Under the pieces are notes generated by a model. That model did not search any database, was not told the DNA's origin, and was given only the letters and a program-made list of their open reading frames with translations. DNA of 64,000 nt from Lachnospiraceae bacterium (lineage in GTDB: Bacteria; Bacillota; Clostridia; Lachnospirales; Lachnospiraceae), in contig CAJTBF010000016.1 in the NCBI GenBank assembly GCA_910574195.1, positions 18,084-82,083 of the forward strand. The letters run 5' to 3'. This document shows, one piece after another, positions 1 through 7,315 of this stretch (position 1 is the stretch's first letter; each line of letters starts with the position of its first letter). A program made the position numbers and the translations under genes.

Positions 1-55
1 TCAGGATATCTCCCAACAGCAATTCCGTTCCGACGCAAATCAGTTCTGTTGTCAT
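1..55 (-). CDS. cinA: CinA N-terminus, partial at window edge
   Basis: The minus strand reads from an ATG at 55 into MTTELICVGTELLLGDIL and runs off the window. This is the characteristic N-terminal MoCF-binding-fold start of CinA (competence/damage-inducible protein, nucleotide-pyrophosphatase/deamidase family). A strong AAAGGAGG ribosome binding site sits just upstream of the ATG. Only 18 codons are visible, so the call rests on the start motif. It marks the chromosomal flank to the left of the integrated elements. Confidence 0.75.
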   Translation of the reverse strand, partial: MTTELICVGTELLLGDIL

Positions 56-184
56 CTGTTCTCCTCCTTTAATTGATCATAATTTTTCTCTGGGCATACA
101 AGATTTAACTTCTTGATATAATTTGAATCTATGTTAATAAACTTTATATTCCCATCAAACTCAAACACTATTTTACCTCTTTTT

Positions 185-217
185 CAAAAAATGTGGGAAG
201 TTATAGCAACTTCCCAC
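185..217 (-). terminator. Rho-independent terminator, minus strand
   Basis: Perfect 10-bp inverted repeat GTGGGAAGTT/AACTTCCCAC (193-202 and 208-217) with a 5-nt loop. On the minus strand it is followed by ATTTTTTG. It would stop transcripts coming from the right before cinA. Confidence 0.65.
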
Positions 218-427
218 TCGTTAATGTTCATCTCTTTACAGATTGATTACCAAAGGTTAATGGAGACCTTCTTTCTTTATTCTTACCAACGAAATTGCAA
301 AAATATCTGTATCTGCACCTTTTCTATAAATACCGATATGCAGTCCCGGCAGAATAATAAGAGGTTCAACCGAACTTCTTACTTATATTATACTCATTTT
401 CTACCAAATATCTACTAACATTTTATA

Positions 428-472
428 CAAAAAAACAGACAAAATCCCCAAAGCATATATGTTCTGGGGATT
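428..472 (-). terminator. Probable ancestral rplM-rpsI terminator
   Basis: Arms AATCCCC (443-449) and GGGGATT (466-472). The minus-strand product runs into a T-rich tract (TTTTGTCTG then TTTTTTT). It lies 18 bp beyond the 17-bp copy of the rpsI 3' end at 490-506, so it is most simply the original rpsI terminator, now separated from rpsI by 22 kb of integrated DNA. Confidence 0.6.
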
Positions 473-489
473 GAAATACTCCATTTGTC

Positions 490-506
490 ATCTCTTGGAG
501 AACTGC
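490..506. repeat. Outer attachment site (copy of rpsI 3' end)
   Basis: Seventeen bases, ATCTCTTGGAGAACTGC, are identical to 22972-22988 inside the rpsI 3' end. On the minus strand it encodes QFSKR followed by TGA, whereas the present rpsI ends QFSKR TAA. The stop codon was therefore exchanged during integration. This is the distal att of the element array. Confidence 0.8.
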
Positions 507-537
507 AAGCCGCATAAAATAAGGCTTTACAGGCTAT

Positions 538-559
538 TTGTGTGCTACAAGTGTGTTAA
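538..559. repeat. Arm-type repeat, left end of element A
   Basis: The segment contains TTGTGTGCTA, then CAA, then GTGTGTTAA. A related copy lies at 1957-1979 near the other end of element A. Short direct boxes of this form flank tyrosine-recombinase elements as integrase arm-binding sites; that function is inferred. Confidence 0.4.
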
Positions 560-645
560 GCATTTTCCTATAAGACCCCCACGGCATTGTATTTTAAAGA
601 AAGTAAAAAGGTAGCAATCCATTATGAACCCTGCCTAAACAATCC

Positions 646-1232
646 TTATTCCGCTTTTAATTCTCTTTTATACTTATAGAATGTATTCCTTGCAAGCCCT
701 ATCAGCTTCATACAATCGGTATCTGACAAAGTACCGTTAAAATCCTTACTATGCTTCTGTATCTGTTTCTTTGCTTCAATGGATTTTTTCGTCGTCAGCT
801 TTGCCTCCTGCTTCTGTCCGATCTGCTTCCCGTTTAATCTCGCTGTTTCTATGCCCTCTTTCGTTCTCTGATGCAAATCCTGTACCTCTTTCTCCGACTG
901 CTCAAAAGCAAGTCTTATCTGTTCCTTTGCAAGTGACATAAGATATTTATTTACACCCTCTAAGATAAAGTCAACATTTGTTCCGGTCATTGATATATTG
1001 CTCTCTAATGCTTTCTTATATATGCTTGTGTTGATATGCGGCTCTTTCAGAAATACACCATATTCCATTCCGGTCTGTCCTGCTTTGTTCTTGTATATAC
1101 TTCCTGTATTATCACAGCCTTATCATAACTGCCCTTAATATTTCTAATCTGCCTGCCAATACTCTGCTGTTTTGTACTTATCCGGCAATATCCATACATA
1201 CACATAAGCAATGTCCTCTCTTTTAGTATCAT
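646..1232 (-). pseudogene. Serine recombinase/resolvase, broken
   Basis: The upstream piece (1232-1047) starts MILKERTLLMCMYGYCRIST and carries the resolvase N-terminal signature with the expected catalytic serine in YCRISTKQQS, ending near RPEWN. The downstream piece (1068-646) resumes at FLKEPHINTSIYKKAL, followed by the long helix and a C-terminal helix-turn-helix (LSDTDCMKLIGLARNTFYKYK). The pieces are in different frames. About 30 residues normally present between RPEW and FLKEPHIN are missing, so the gene has an internal deletion plus frameshift and is probably inactive. Family members act as resolvases or invertases of mobile elements. Confidence 0.8.
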
Positions 1233-1328
1233 TTCTATCGTTCATCTGTTTTGATACTTCTATTTTACCTCTTGTTATTGTTGTTAATAACTTTTGATAC
1301 TATTTTTGTATACATTACTTTTGATACT
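1226..1328. promoter_or_regulatory. GATACT repeats upstream of the recombinase (res-like)
   Basis: TTTTGATACT occurs three times (1249-1258, 1302-1311, 1319-1328). An inverted AGTATC sits at 1226-1231 at the recombinase start. Serine resolvases bind arrays of short half-sites upstream of their genes, so this is a candidate res site or operator. No binding function can be shown from sequence. Confidence 0.4.
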
Positions 1329-1344
1329 TATTATTAAAATGCAA

Positions 1345-1373
1345 TTGATGGATAAACAGACTTATGATATACT
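1345..1373 (+). promoter_or_regulatory. Promoter of the type I toxin mRNA
   Basis: TTGATG (1345-1350), 17-bp spacer, TATACT (1368-1373). Transcription would begin near 1380, just before the segment that pairs with the 3' end of the toxin message. Confidence 0.6.
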
Positions 1374-1383
1374 TTGTGACATA

Positions 1384-1650
1384 GGAAACCAGAGAGCCAA
1401 AGGCGGCATTACCCCTCTTATTCTTCGGAGGGTATAAAAGCCCTCCAGACGAAAGAAAGGAGGGCGATACAATGATTACATATCAGGACTTATTTTTATT
1501 CTGTACGTTCTTTGTTGCCCTTATCAGTCTGCTTTATCAGATTTTTAAGGACAAAAGAAAATAGCCGCCAACTACTCGCAATAGTTGACGGCTGTTACTT
1601 TGTAACACGCTAATGTTATTGTGAGGGGTAGCCGCTTCTCTGGCTTTCCC
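1384..1650 (+). promoter_or_regulatory. Toxin mRNA folding elements: 5'-3' pairing and Shine-Dalgarno sequestration
   Basis: The 5' segment (1384-1417: GGAAA, CAGAGA, GGCGGC, TACCCCTC) is largely complementary to the 3' segment (1622-1650: GAGGGGTA, GCCGC, TCTCTGG, TTTCC). Full-length message would close end to end. GCCCTCC (1440-1446) can pair with the ribosome binding site GGAGGGC (1459-1465). A second GGAGGG at 1427-1432 could compete for the same anti-SD. Both devices are typical of type I toxin messages, which are made inert until processed. Confidence 0.55.
1472..1564 (+). CDS. Small hydrophobic toxin (holin-like, TxpA type), 30 aa
   Basis: The peptide starts MITYQDLFLFCTFF, has a single hydrophobic helix (about residues 7-22), then a short basic tail KDKRK. 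This is the layout of the putative holin-like toxin family (Hol_Tox/TxpA-like type I toxins), which insert in the membrane. A very strong AAAGGAGGG site lies 9 nt upstream of the ATG and is masked by an anti-SD hairpin. A well-formed promoter precedes it and a convergent antisense RNA overlaps its 3' end. Family assignment is by pattern; toxicity is inferred. Confidence 0.75.
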   Translation: MITYQDLFLFCTFFVALISLLYQIFKDKRK

Positions 1651-1652
1651 TT
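1556..1652 (-). ncRNA. Candidate antisense antitoxin RNA (RatA-type)
   Basis: A minus-strand promoter at 1659-1687 would start an RNA near 1652. It runs antisense across the toxin 3' UTR and last codons. It ends at the hairpin 1563-1593 (arms AGCCG.CAACTA and TAGTTG.CGGCT), which on this strand is followed by ATTTTCTTTTG, a good intrinsic terminator. Length about 95-100 nt. The geometry matches txpA/ratA-like modules with 3'-overlapping antisense antitoxins. No homology search was possible. Confidence 0.6.
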
Positions 1653-1658
1653 TTCTAT

Positions 1659-1687
1659 AATATAGCATAATCCCCGGATAAATTCAA
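1659..1687 (-). promoter_or_regulatory. Promoter of the antisense antitoxin RNA
   Basis: On the minus strand: TTGAAT (1687-1682), 17-bp spacer, TATATT (1664-1659). It converges on the toxin transcript. Confidence 0.6.
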
Positions 1688-1726
1688 GAATAAATTCCGT
1701 TAAGTTTGTGTGCCTAAAATGAAATT

Positions 1727-1882
1727 TTAAATACAAACAAGCATATAGAGATACTCATTGACGCTTGCCCCTATTTCAGAACATATTTTCTTTATCCTAT
1801 CCTTTTCGCCTTTGGGTATGACAAAATTTATCCTGTCGTAATGCTCTTTGATATGCCGGTTCTTATATGCTGTTCTATCCAT
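1727..1882 (-). CDS. Small ribbon-helix-helix-like protein, 51 aa
   Basis: Starts MDRTAYKNRHIKEHYDRI, continues FVIPKGEKDRIKKICSEIGASVNEYLYML and ends VCI. The pattern YDRInfviPKGekdrIk..a...G.SvneYi is that of short CopG/Arc-like proteins found beside mobilization and toxin-antitoxin genes in Firmicutes elements. It lies between the toxin unit and the right end of element A. DNA binding is inferred from the family pattern. Its ribosome binding site (GGGCGG region) is weak. Confidence 0.55.
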   Translation of the reverse strand: MDRTAYKNRHIKEHYDRINFVIPKGEKDRIKKICSEIGASVNEYLYMLVCI

Positions 1883-1956
1883 GAAAACACCGCCCTTTTC
1901 TTAATAACCGCATTATACAAAAGTCTTACGCAAGACACAAGATTTTTATACCCTCG

Positions 1957-1979
1957 TTTGTGTGCTATGTGTGTACTAC
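1957..1979. repeat. Arm-type repeat, right end of element A
   Basis: TTTGTGTGCTATG then TGTGTACTAC, related to 538-559 in the same orientation. See the element A entry. Confidence 0.4.
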
Positions 1980-2030
1980 GCTTCAAAATTCAGCACTTTT
2001 TACCACAATTTTAAAAAACACAGATATAAA

Positions 2031-2064
2031 GAAAACCCTTGAAAATACTGGACTTTCAAGGGTT
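2031..2064 (-). terminator. Element A right-end terminator
   Basis: Perfect 11-bp arms AACCCTTGAAA (2034-2044) and TTTCAAGGGTT (2054-2064); minus-strand T-rich tail. It lies 26 bp before the att-like core, mirroring the terminator-att arrangement at 22906-22988. When element A abutted rpsI this hairpin would have replaced the native rpsI terminator. Confidence 0.6.
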
Positions 2065-2090
2065 CTATAAAATCTCTTATATTGTCTGTA

Positions 2091-2102
2091 ATTATCTCTT
2101 GG
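2091..2102. repeat. Middle att-like core
   Basis: ATTATCTCTTGG, identical to 22969-22980 at the rpsI stop codon. Beyond 2102 the match ends (GTAACC versus AGAACTGC). Position and context fit the junction left when element B integrated next to element A. Confidence 0.55.
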
Positions 2103-2163
2103 GTAACCGAGATTAACGTTTGGGTAACCGAAAATACTGGAAAATCAAGGGGTTACACGGAAA

Positions 2164-2186
2164 GTTGTTGCAAATATGTTACAAAC
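2164..2186. repeat. Arm-type repeat, left end of element B
   Basis: GTTGCAAATATGTTACAAAC matches GTTGCAAATGCGTTACAAAC at the right end (18 of 20 positions, same orientation). This pairing supports 2.1-23.0 kb as one element. Confidence 0.6.
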
Positions 2187-2225
2187 CCAGAGCATCTCAC
2201 AGCGATTGAGGACACCTCTCTTATT

Positions 2226-2300
2226 CCCGGGTGCTGATAAGTACCCGGGATCTTAATCAGTCTAGATTTCTACTATACGACTTAACTTTTCAAGTCGTAT
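2226..2300. repeat. Two hairpins at the left end of element B
   Basis: CCCGGGT (2226-2232)/ACCCGGG (2243-2249) and ATACGACTT (2275-2283)/AAGTCGTAT (2292-2300) are perfect inverted repeats. Neither has a clear T-tract. They could end the cargo operon transcript or be recombination-associated structures. Confidence 0.45.
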
Positions 2301-2350
2301 ACAAAACAATTTTCATCTGGTAGCTTACACGGTTTTTTGTCAATATAACT

Positions 2351-2623
2351 CTACTTCACTTTCCAATGTCCAAAACGCTTTCCACCCTCACGAACAATCT
2401 TCCCCTGTTCGGAAAGCTTCTTCATTGCCCGCTGTACGGTTGTTATGGAGCGGTCTGTTTTTGCAGCTATTTGCTTTTGACTGAGTCTATTATCCTCGGT
2501 CAAAAGTTGGATTATCTGTTTTTCCAAAACATCTTTTAAAACATCATTTTGATGTTTTGGAATTTCTACTTTCTTTTTGTCGCATATTATTATTTTATAA
2601 TAGAATGCTTTTCTTTCAGCATT
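2351..2623 (-). pseudogene. C-terminal scrap of an AlbA/Schlafen-type ATP-binding protein
   Basis: A minus-strand frame of about 90 codons has no start codon. It contains QIIQLLTEDNRLSQKQIAA, a winged-helix segment (RSITTVQRAMKKLSEQGKIV) and ends GGKRFGHWKVK. That ending is typical of the C-terminal winged helix of AlbA_2-domain ATP-binding proteins. It sits directly downstream of an intact member of that family (2677-4140), so it is probably the remains of a second copy. A TAGAATGCT/AGCATTCTA palindrome overlaps its 5' end. Confidence 0.5.
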
Positions 2624-2676
2624 CTATACGCCTTGTAGACACCTTGTAACACCTTTTAATACCTTTTAATTGCCTT

Positions 2677-4140
2677 TTATTTTAATGAATAAGTGTGTGC
2701 TGCATCATATTTATTACCATTTATCACAATAATTCCCATATCCAACAAATGGTTAAGACGTTTTGAAATTGTGGCATTTGACTTTTTTGAAATCTCACAT
2801 AATTCAGAGCGCGTAACTGTAACTTTTCCCGCCATATATGTTAAAATCAATTTTTCCAATTCATCCAAGCTACTCCATTCATTCTGTCCTATGATTTCCT
2901 TAGCCCTATCCTTTTGTCGTAAATTTCTTGCAGCAATATTATTTTTAAGGACGAGCTTAACTGTCTGTTCCGGTTCGGAATACACTGGAGGATCAAGATA
3001 AAACGCTTTCATATCGGAAAAAATTCTCTTGACACCCTCATTTAATTCCCTGACCCATCCAAATTCTGTAAGCACACGAGCTATTCTTGGATTTCTGGAA
3101 TAACGCGTAACCTGTATATTTTCTATATTAACAATATTGGGTAATTTCCCCGGACTTTGAATTTCAAGACGATCGTCAAACATCGTCACCTTTATATAAC
3201 TGCCTGCCATTCCATACTCACGGTGCGCGACTGCATTTACAACGCCCTCTAACCATGCAAACTCCGGATACTCCGGTACTATCTGAAACATACCTGTTTT
3301 CGGATTAAGGGCTGTAAATTCACGTAACTGTGTGGCAATAAAATCTTTCGCTTTATCTATAATTCTTAAAATCGGATACTCAATATTAACATCTTTAATT
3401 ATATTTATATTTGTCCCTACTTGTTCTACCGTTCCATCATATCTTAAAAAACGAATTCTGCAATTTGGATAAAACTGTTGAATATTTTCAGCAAAAAGAA
3501 GTACCGCAGCATTTGTCAGATGTGATTCTCCATTTATCTTTTTTATAAAGCCTCTTGCCCTAAGCATCTGCTCTGTATCAACATCTTCTGCTCCGATGTT
3601 TCCCTTATACAGCGCAATTAATTCAGAATCAAGATCTGAGATTTCTGCATCCATATTGCATTCATCTTCGAAATGTCTTGTACTTTTGCTATATTCAAGA
3701 TTTCTTAAATCTTCACCTTTTAGTTCTTTAGTACGATCACCGATTCTGAGAAATGTTGAGCCATTGTTTGTCCGGATAACCTGGTCTGCACTTGAAAAAA
3801 TATGCAACAAAAGTAATCTATCTGGATTTCCCTCAGTATTGATGACATTTATAAACTCTTCCTTATACTGTGGCATAGGCCTGCAGTAATCTTTGGGTGC
3901 GGAAACAAAATTATTTATCTTATCCGCCCCAAAGCTATTTATGCCCTCCAGCTTTCTTGTTTTATCACTAATTCCAATAACAACAGTTCCTCCTTCTGCA
4001 TTTGCAAATGCGGAAATCAGATCTGCGATGTCGGACGGCTTAATTCTTGCCGATTTTCTATCAAAATATTTATTTTCATCTTCTTGGGTTATATATGATA
4101 ATGTCAAAATTGGATTTATTCGAGATTTAACATCACTCAT
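2677..4140 (-). CDS. AlbA_2/Schlafen-domain ATP-binding protein with C-terminal winged helix
   Basis: 487 aa. The N-terminal AlbA_2 (Schlafen-like nucleic-acid-binding) domain spans about residues 18-130, with the motif FANAEGGTVVIGI. A GHKL-type ATPase segment around 290-345 contains EGVVNAVAHREYG and DDRLEIQSPGKLPN. A winged helix lies at about 415-487 (TRSELCEISKKSNATISKRL). GGAGGAG precedes the ATG. Family members are described as putative transcriptional regulators or nucleic-acid-binding ATPases, and several sit in defence islands. It is the last gene of the cargo region, same strand as the DISARM genes, 421 bp after the HNH gene. Role here unknown; regulation or accessory defence are both possible. 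Confidence 0.75.
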   Translation of the reverse strand: MSDVKSRINPILTLSYITQEDENKYFDRKSARIKPSDIADLISAFANAEGGTVVIGISDKTRKLEGINSFGADKINNFVSAPKDYCRPMPQYKEEFINVINTEGNPDRLLLLHIFSSADQVIRTNNGSTFLRIGDRTKELKGEDLRNLEYSKSTRHFEDECNMDAEISDLDSELIALYKGNIGAEDVDTEQMLRARGFIKKINGESHLTNAAVLLFAENIQQFYPNCRIRFLRYDGTVEQVGTNINIIKDVNIEYPILRIIDKAKDFIATQLREFTALNPKTGMFQIVPEYPEFAWLEGVVNAVAHREYGMAGSYIKVTMFDDRLEIQSPGKLPNIVNIENIQVTRYSRNPRIARVLTEFGWVRELNEGVKRIFSDMKAFYLDPPVYSEPEQTVKLVLKNNIAARNLRQKDRAKEIIGQNEWSSLDELEKLILTYMAGKVTVTRSELCEISKKSNATISKRLNHLLDMGIIVINGNKYDAAHTYSLK

Positions 4141-4561
4141 TAACTACTACTCCTCCTCAGACTATGTTGTAATCAGAAATAAAGCTCAAAATTTCGCCGA
4201 AAGATATTAGGGATTATCATTATCAGCCAGTTTAATCCCCTTGAAACACTCTTTATTAATTGCAGTACCGATGATGAAAAAATTGCTCTATCTCCCATAA
4301 AATCATTCTAAAAATTGACGTTTCCATCCTACATTTTTCCAGCTGTTATCATAATTTAATTTCATTCAAGGTCACTTATTTACATTCTTTCTTTTTTATT
4401 AACCTTTGTCAACCATGCCCCCAGCCGTATCTACCACGCAGGTAGAAACTAATGGCATTGTCATAGATACAGCAAGTAAAACAGCGATCATCACTTCTAA
4501 TCCACCGATACCAAACCAAGTTCGTCCAATCCGTTATGAGTCTCTTAATTGTGAATACACA
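4141..4561. other. 421-bp gap between HNH and AlbA genes
   Basis: No convincing gene. A minus-strand frame (about 4540-4410) encodes a short hydrophobic stretch including MIAVLLAVSMTMPLV but lacks a ribosome binding site. It may be a relic or a very small membrane peptide. The rest is AT-rich and probably contains the promoter of the AlbA gene. Confidence 0.3.
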
Positions 4562-5293
4562 CTACATAGCTAATTTTTTAAAATCTTCCTTACTTATTTT
4601 AATTCCACAAGCAGTAAGCCTTTTGGAACGATCAAAATAGATTTTATCTAGCACAGTTTCTTTTTCCGCTGCTATGCCGTAATGTAATAATCTATGGCAA
4701 ATCGGACATAAACAAATAATATTTGCATAAACATCCAGACTTTTTGAAAATTTATTTTGATATTTCATAGACAATGCATGATGCCCTTCCATATAAGGAT
4801 GTCCTGTACTTTTGGCAGTAAAAGTTTCATGCGTTTCATCTATCTCGCAAAGGTATCCTGCTGCTTCTATAGATTGCATTTTTATTATTGATGATCTTCT
4901 CCAGGTGTCTGATGAATAAGTATATTTCCCCTTGACAGGTACTTCCATATCCATAACCTGTATATGTTTATGAATATTATAAAATCCAACTCCTTTGGCA
5001 AATTTATAATAGTTATTGAGACCAGCACTATACATTTGATGTCCTCGTTTATCTAAAGAAAGAAATTCAGGATCAGCATAAAGATATTCTCTAATACGCT
5101 CCAAGCTTTCAATATTTTGTATTTCATATACAGTTTCTTTTAACTTTTCTTTTTTTACCAAATATCTGGAAATATGTTTTAATGCGCCTTGGTAATGTTT
5201 TACTGTCGAATCTGAAACTCTTCTTATTTCTTTAAGGTATTTGGCATAATACGTCATAAGTATATAATGATCCGCCATATTCATCACTCTCAT
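4562..5293 (-). CDS. HNH endonuclease
   Basis: 243 aa. The N-terminal 140 residues are charged and helical (KHYQGALKHISRYLV, reminiscent of a SAM-like recombinase arm). The C-terminal HNH domain spans about residues 140-215: a Cys in YLCEI, the core EGHHALSM, then IICLCPICHRLLHYG with a zinc-binding CxxC and a histidine. HNH proteins of this form are found as restriction nucleases in defence islands. It lies 161 bp downstream of drmB in the same direction and could be an effector of the locus. Several ATGs are possible (5293, 5284, 5278), none with a strong ribosome binding site. Confidence 0.75.
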   Translation of the reverse strand: MRVMNMADHYILMTYYAKYLKEIRRVSDSTVKHYQGALKHISRYLVKKEKLKETVYEIQNIESLERIREYLYADPEFLSLDKRGHQMYSAGLNNYYKFAKGVGFYNIHKHIQVMDMEVPVKGKYTYSSDTWRRSSIIKMQSIEAAGYLCEIDETHETFTAKSTGHPYMEGHHALSMKYQNKFSKSLDVYANIICLCPICHRLLHYGIAAEKETVLDKIYFDRSKRLTACGIKISKEDFKKLAM

Positions 5294-5454
5294 TTGTTCT
5301 AACTTAATACTTTTATTACTCTCTTTTTCTTTCCATTTCAGTCTATAATTAGCCGAAAATCTTTTATTATGTCCTAATTTTGAGGCTTTAATTTTTCATC
5401 ACTGTATATTGATTTAACTATCATTTAATTAAAGAAATACACTATAATAAAAAA

Positions 5455-7314
5455 TCACCAGATAAAATCACTCCAAAATCCGGTATCCCTATTATCATAT
5501 GTTCCGACAAGCAAACCTCTATCCAGAAATTCATTCCTCTCTTCACAACATGTTTCAGGAAGTAATGCACAAGTGTGGCACGCAGCAAGATTTAAAGAAT
5601 CACGCCCCTGCCCTTTACTCATTATACAAACCGGATCATTTGAGCAGACTTTCGCCTTTTCAAGCGCTTTACGAAAAATATTAGGAAATGCATCAGGTCT
5701 CCCCTGCCTTACAAGCCCTCCCAAAGTTCCTTCAGAATCTCCGCTGGCTGTATAAATAAAGATTCCTGCCATAGATTCTTCCCTATTTCCATTATAGCAG
5801 TACAAACGCTCACTCAATGATGCAATACTGTATCCGCATTCGAAACTCAATTGAGAGATCAAAATATGTGACAAAGTATGTAACATAACCATTTGAGGAG
5901 TAATGTCTTTAGGATGATTACGTCCGATAAACGAAAAATCATAATTCTGCTGAAGTCTCGCACAACGCTCTCTTACTTCCTGGCAACTCTCAACCCACTT
6001 ATTAATATCTTCCCGAATAAATTCTATAAAAATCCCTTCACCTTTAACTTCATATGCAGGATACCATCGAGTTTCTTTTTCTTTAATATCAACATACCCG
6101 CAATCTTCGGTACTGCTCACAGGTGTAAGTCTTGAAAAACCGACCAGTGCATTTACTACTCTCACTTTATCAACTAATACAATTGACTTGATGTGTGGAA
6201 TGTGATATTCAGCAACATTCATCTCTTCCCTTGAAAAATCACCTAATATGTCTTCCGGTGGATTCGGTGCAATCCCGTTGAGCGCATAATATTCTTCCAA
6301 TTTGTACTTTACACTTGTCACATCATTTACTTTATTGTCATTTTCAGTCAACCATTTTCTCTCAAGGACCTTCGACACTTCAGAAGCCGGGAGTCCGACT
6401 TCTAATCCTATTTCTTCAGACCATTTCCTAAGGCGGTTCCTTACTCTTTCTTCTCGTTCATCCTCATCATAATCGCTGATTCTGGCAATGCAATCCGCAA
6501 AAGCTTTACTCCCTTCAATTTTTTTATTAATTTTATCAGCATATGGAGGTATTACAAGCGAACTGTAAACCAGAGGGAAATATACAGAAGATGCTCCCCT
6601 TTGTACCGTATGAGGATAACAGTTGCATTTTTCTTTTACATGCTTAAAAGGATGATTACCGGAACATATAAAATCACTCCTTCCGTTTTTCTCATCCATT
6701 GTTTGAAAGCAATCCTTATCAAAAGCTCCTTTTAATGTAGTTCTGGCACCGCAAGTGGTACATCGTACTGACAATCCCTCAAGTCCTTCAGTCCCTGATG
6801 CACCGGTTTTAAATTCCAGTGAAGGTGAAGAGCAGATAGGTTTCTTGGCTTTATCATGGACCCATTCCACCCATGGGAAATCATTCAAATGACCCTTTTC
6901 ACATACTGTAACAATACGAGAAACAACCAGATCCTGATGGCATTTGGGACATTGCATATGTTTTATCATATACGGATCTTTTGCAAGATCCCTGTCTTTG
7001 GCCTTTTCTCTGTACTCCTGTTGCCATTTCGATAAAGGCTGAAACCTTCTGCATTTCGGGCAGAAATACCATTGTGGGAATCTGTCATATGCTATATTCT
7101 CCGGCGTTGCGAAATAATCAACATTTAGTGCTTTGGCAAAACGATCATCATATATTCTCTTTGTTTTCGTCCAATACTCGGGAGCGGCAGTAACAAGTGT
7201 CTGATCCTGAAAATCAACCATTGCACCAACGCCGTATTGTAAAACAGCCTGTGCAGCTCTTACCGAATGTGTAACTTTATTTAAATCCTGTTTTGATTTT
7301 ATTTGTACCTGCAT
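5455..7314 (-). CDS. drmB: DrmB, DISARM DUF1998 protein
   Basis: 619 aa from the ATG at 7314, which follows the drmA stop by one base and has GGGAGG overlapping the drmA end. A start at 7344 is possible but lies inside drmA. Zinc-binding pairs CPKC are seen near residues 88 and 118, then CEKGHLNDFPWVEW and CTTCGA. The C-terminal half is DUF1998-like: HTLSHILISQLSFECGYS near 480 and the Cys-rich LAACHTCALLPETCC near 575. In DISARM, DrmB binds the DrmA helicase to form the DNA-sensing core complex that recognises invading DNA. The close coupling to drmA supports the call. Confidence 0.85.
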   Translation of the reverse strand: MQVQIKSKQDLNKVTHSVRAAQAVLQYGVGAMVDFQDQTLVTAAPEYWTKTKRIYDDRFAKALNVDYFATPENIAYDRFPQWYFCPKCRRFQPLSKWQQEYREKAKDRDLAKDPYMIKHMQCPKCHQDLVVSRIVTVCEKGHLNDFPWVEWVHDKAKKPICSSPSLEFKTGASGTEGLEGLSVRCTTCGARTTLKGAFDKDCFQTMDEKNGRSDFICSGNHPFKHVKEKCNCYPHTVQRGASSVYFPLVYSSLVIPPYADKINKKIEGSKAFADCIARISDYDEDEREERVRNRLRKWSEEIGLEVGLPASEVSKVLERKWLTENDNKVNDVTSVKYKLEEYYALNGIAPNPPEDILGDFSREEMNVAEYHIPHIKSIVLVDKVRVVNALVGFSRLTPVSSTEDCGYVDIKEKETRWYPAYEVKGEGIFIEFIREDINKWVESCQEVRERCARLQQNYDFSFIGRNHPKDITPQMVMLHTLSHILISQLSFECGYSIASLSERLYCYNGNREESMAGIFIYTASGDSEGTLGGLVRQGRPDAFPNIFRKALEKAKVCSNDPVCIMSKGQGRDSLNLAACHTCALLPETCCEERNEFLDRGLLVGTYDNRDTGFWSDFIW

Positions 7315-7315
7315 A

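Larger units (their letters stand above)
56..489. other. Intergenic flank between cinA and the integration site
   Basis: No confident gene lies here. It holds two minus-strand terminators (listed separately). A minus-strand reading frame of about 42 codons ends with TAA at 257 and includes LPGLHIGIYRKG. It looks protein-like but has no ATG or ribosome binding site and is preceded by a stop, so it is probably a gene remnant. A TATAAT hexamer on the minus strand at 387-392 could start a short RNA of about 195 nt ending at the 185-217 terminator, but its -35 is poor. Confidence 0.4.
507..2102. mobile_element. Element A: decayed 1.6-kb element at the rpsI site
   Basis: It is bounded by the att copy at 490-506 and the att-like core at 2091-2102. 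Near each end is a related pair of GTGTGCTA/GTGTRYTA boxes (538-559 and 1957-1979), placed like integrase arm sites. At its right end a terminator hairpin precedes the core, the same arrangement as in element B. It carries a broken serine recombinase, a type I toxin-antitoxin unit and a 51-aa protein. No integrase remains, so it is either a decayed element or a small passenger mobilized in trans. Confidence 0.55.

Noticed and set aside
131..418. 95-codon plus-strand ORF near cinA
   Set aside because: It crosses a clear minus-strand terminator and has no start signals.
4410..4540. Short hydrophobic minus-strand peptide as a second type I toxin
   Set aside because: There is no ribosome binding site, no convincing promoter and no antisense partner, so it is recorded only as gap content.
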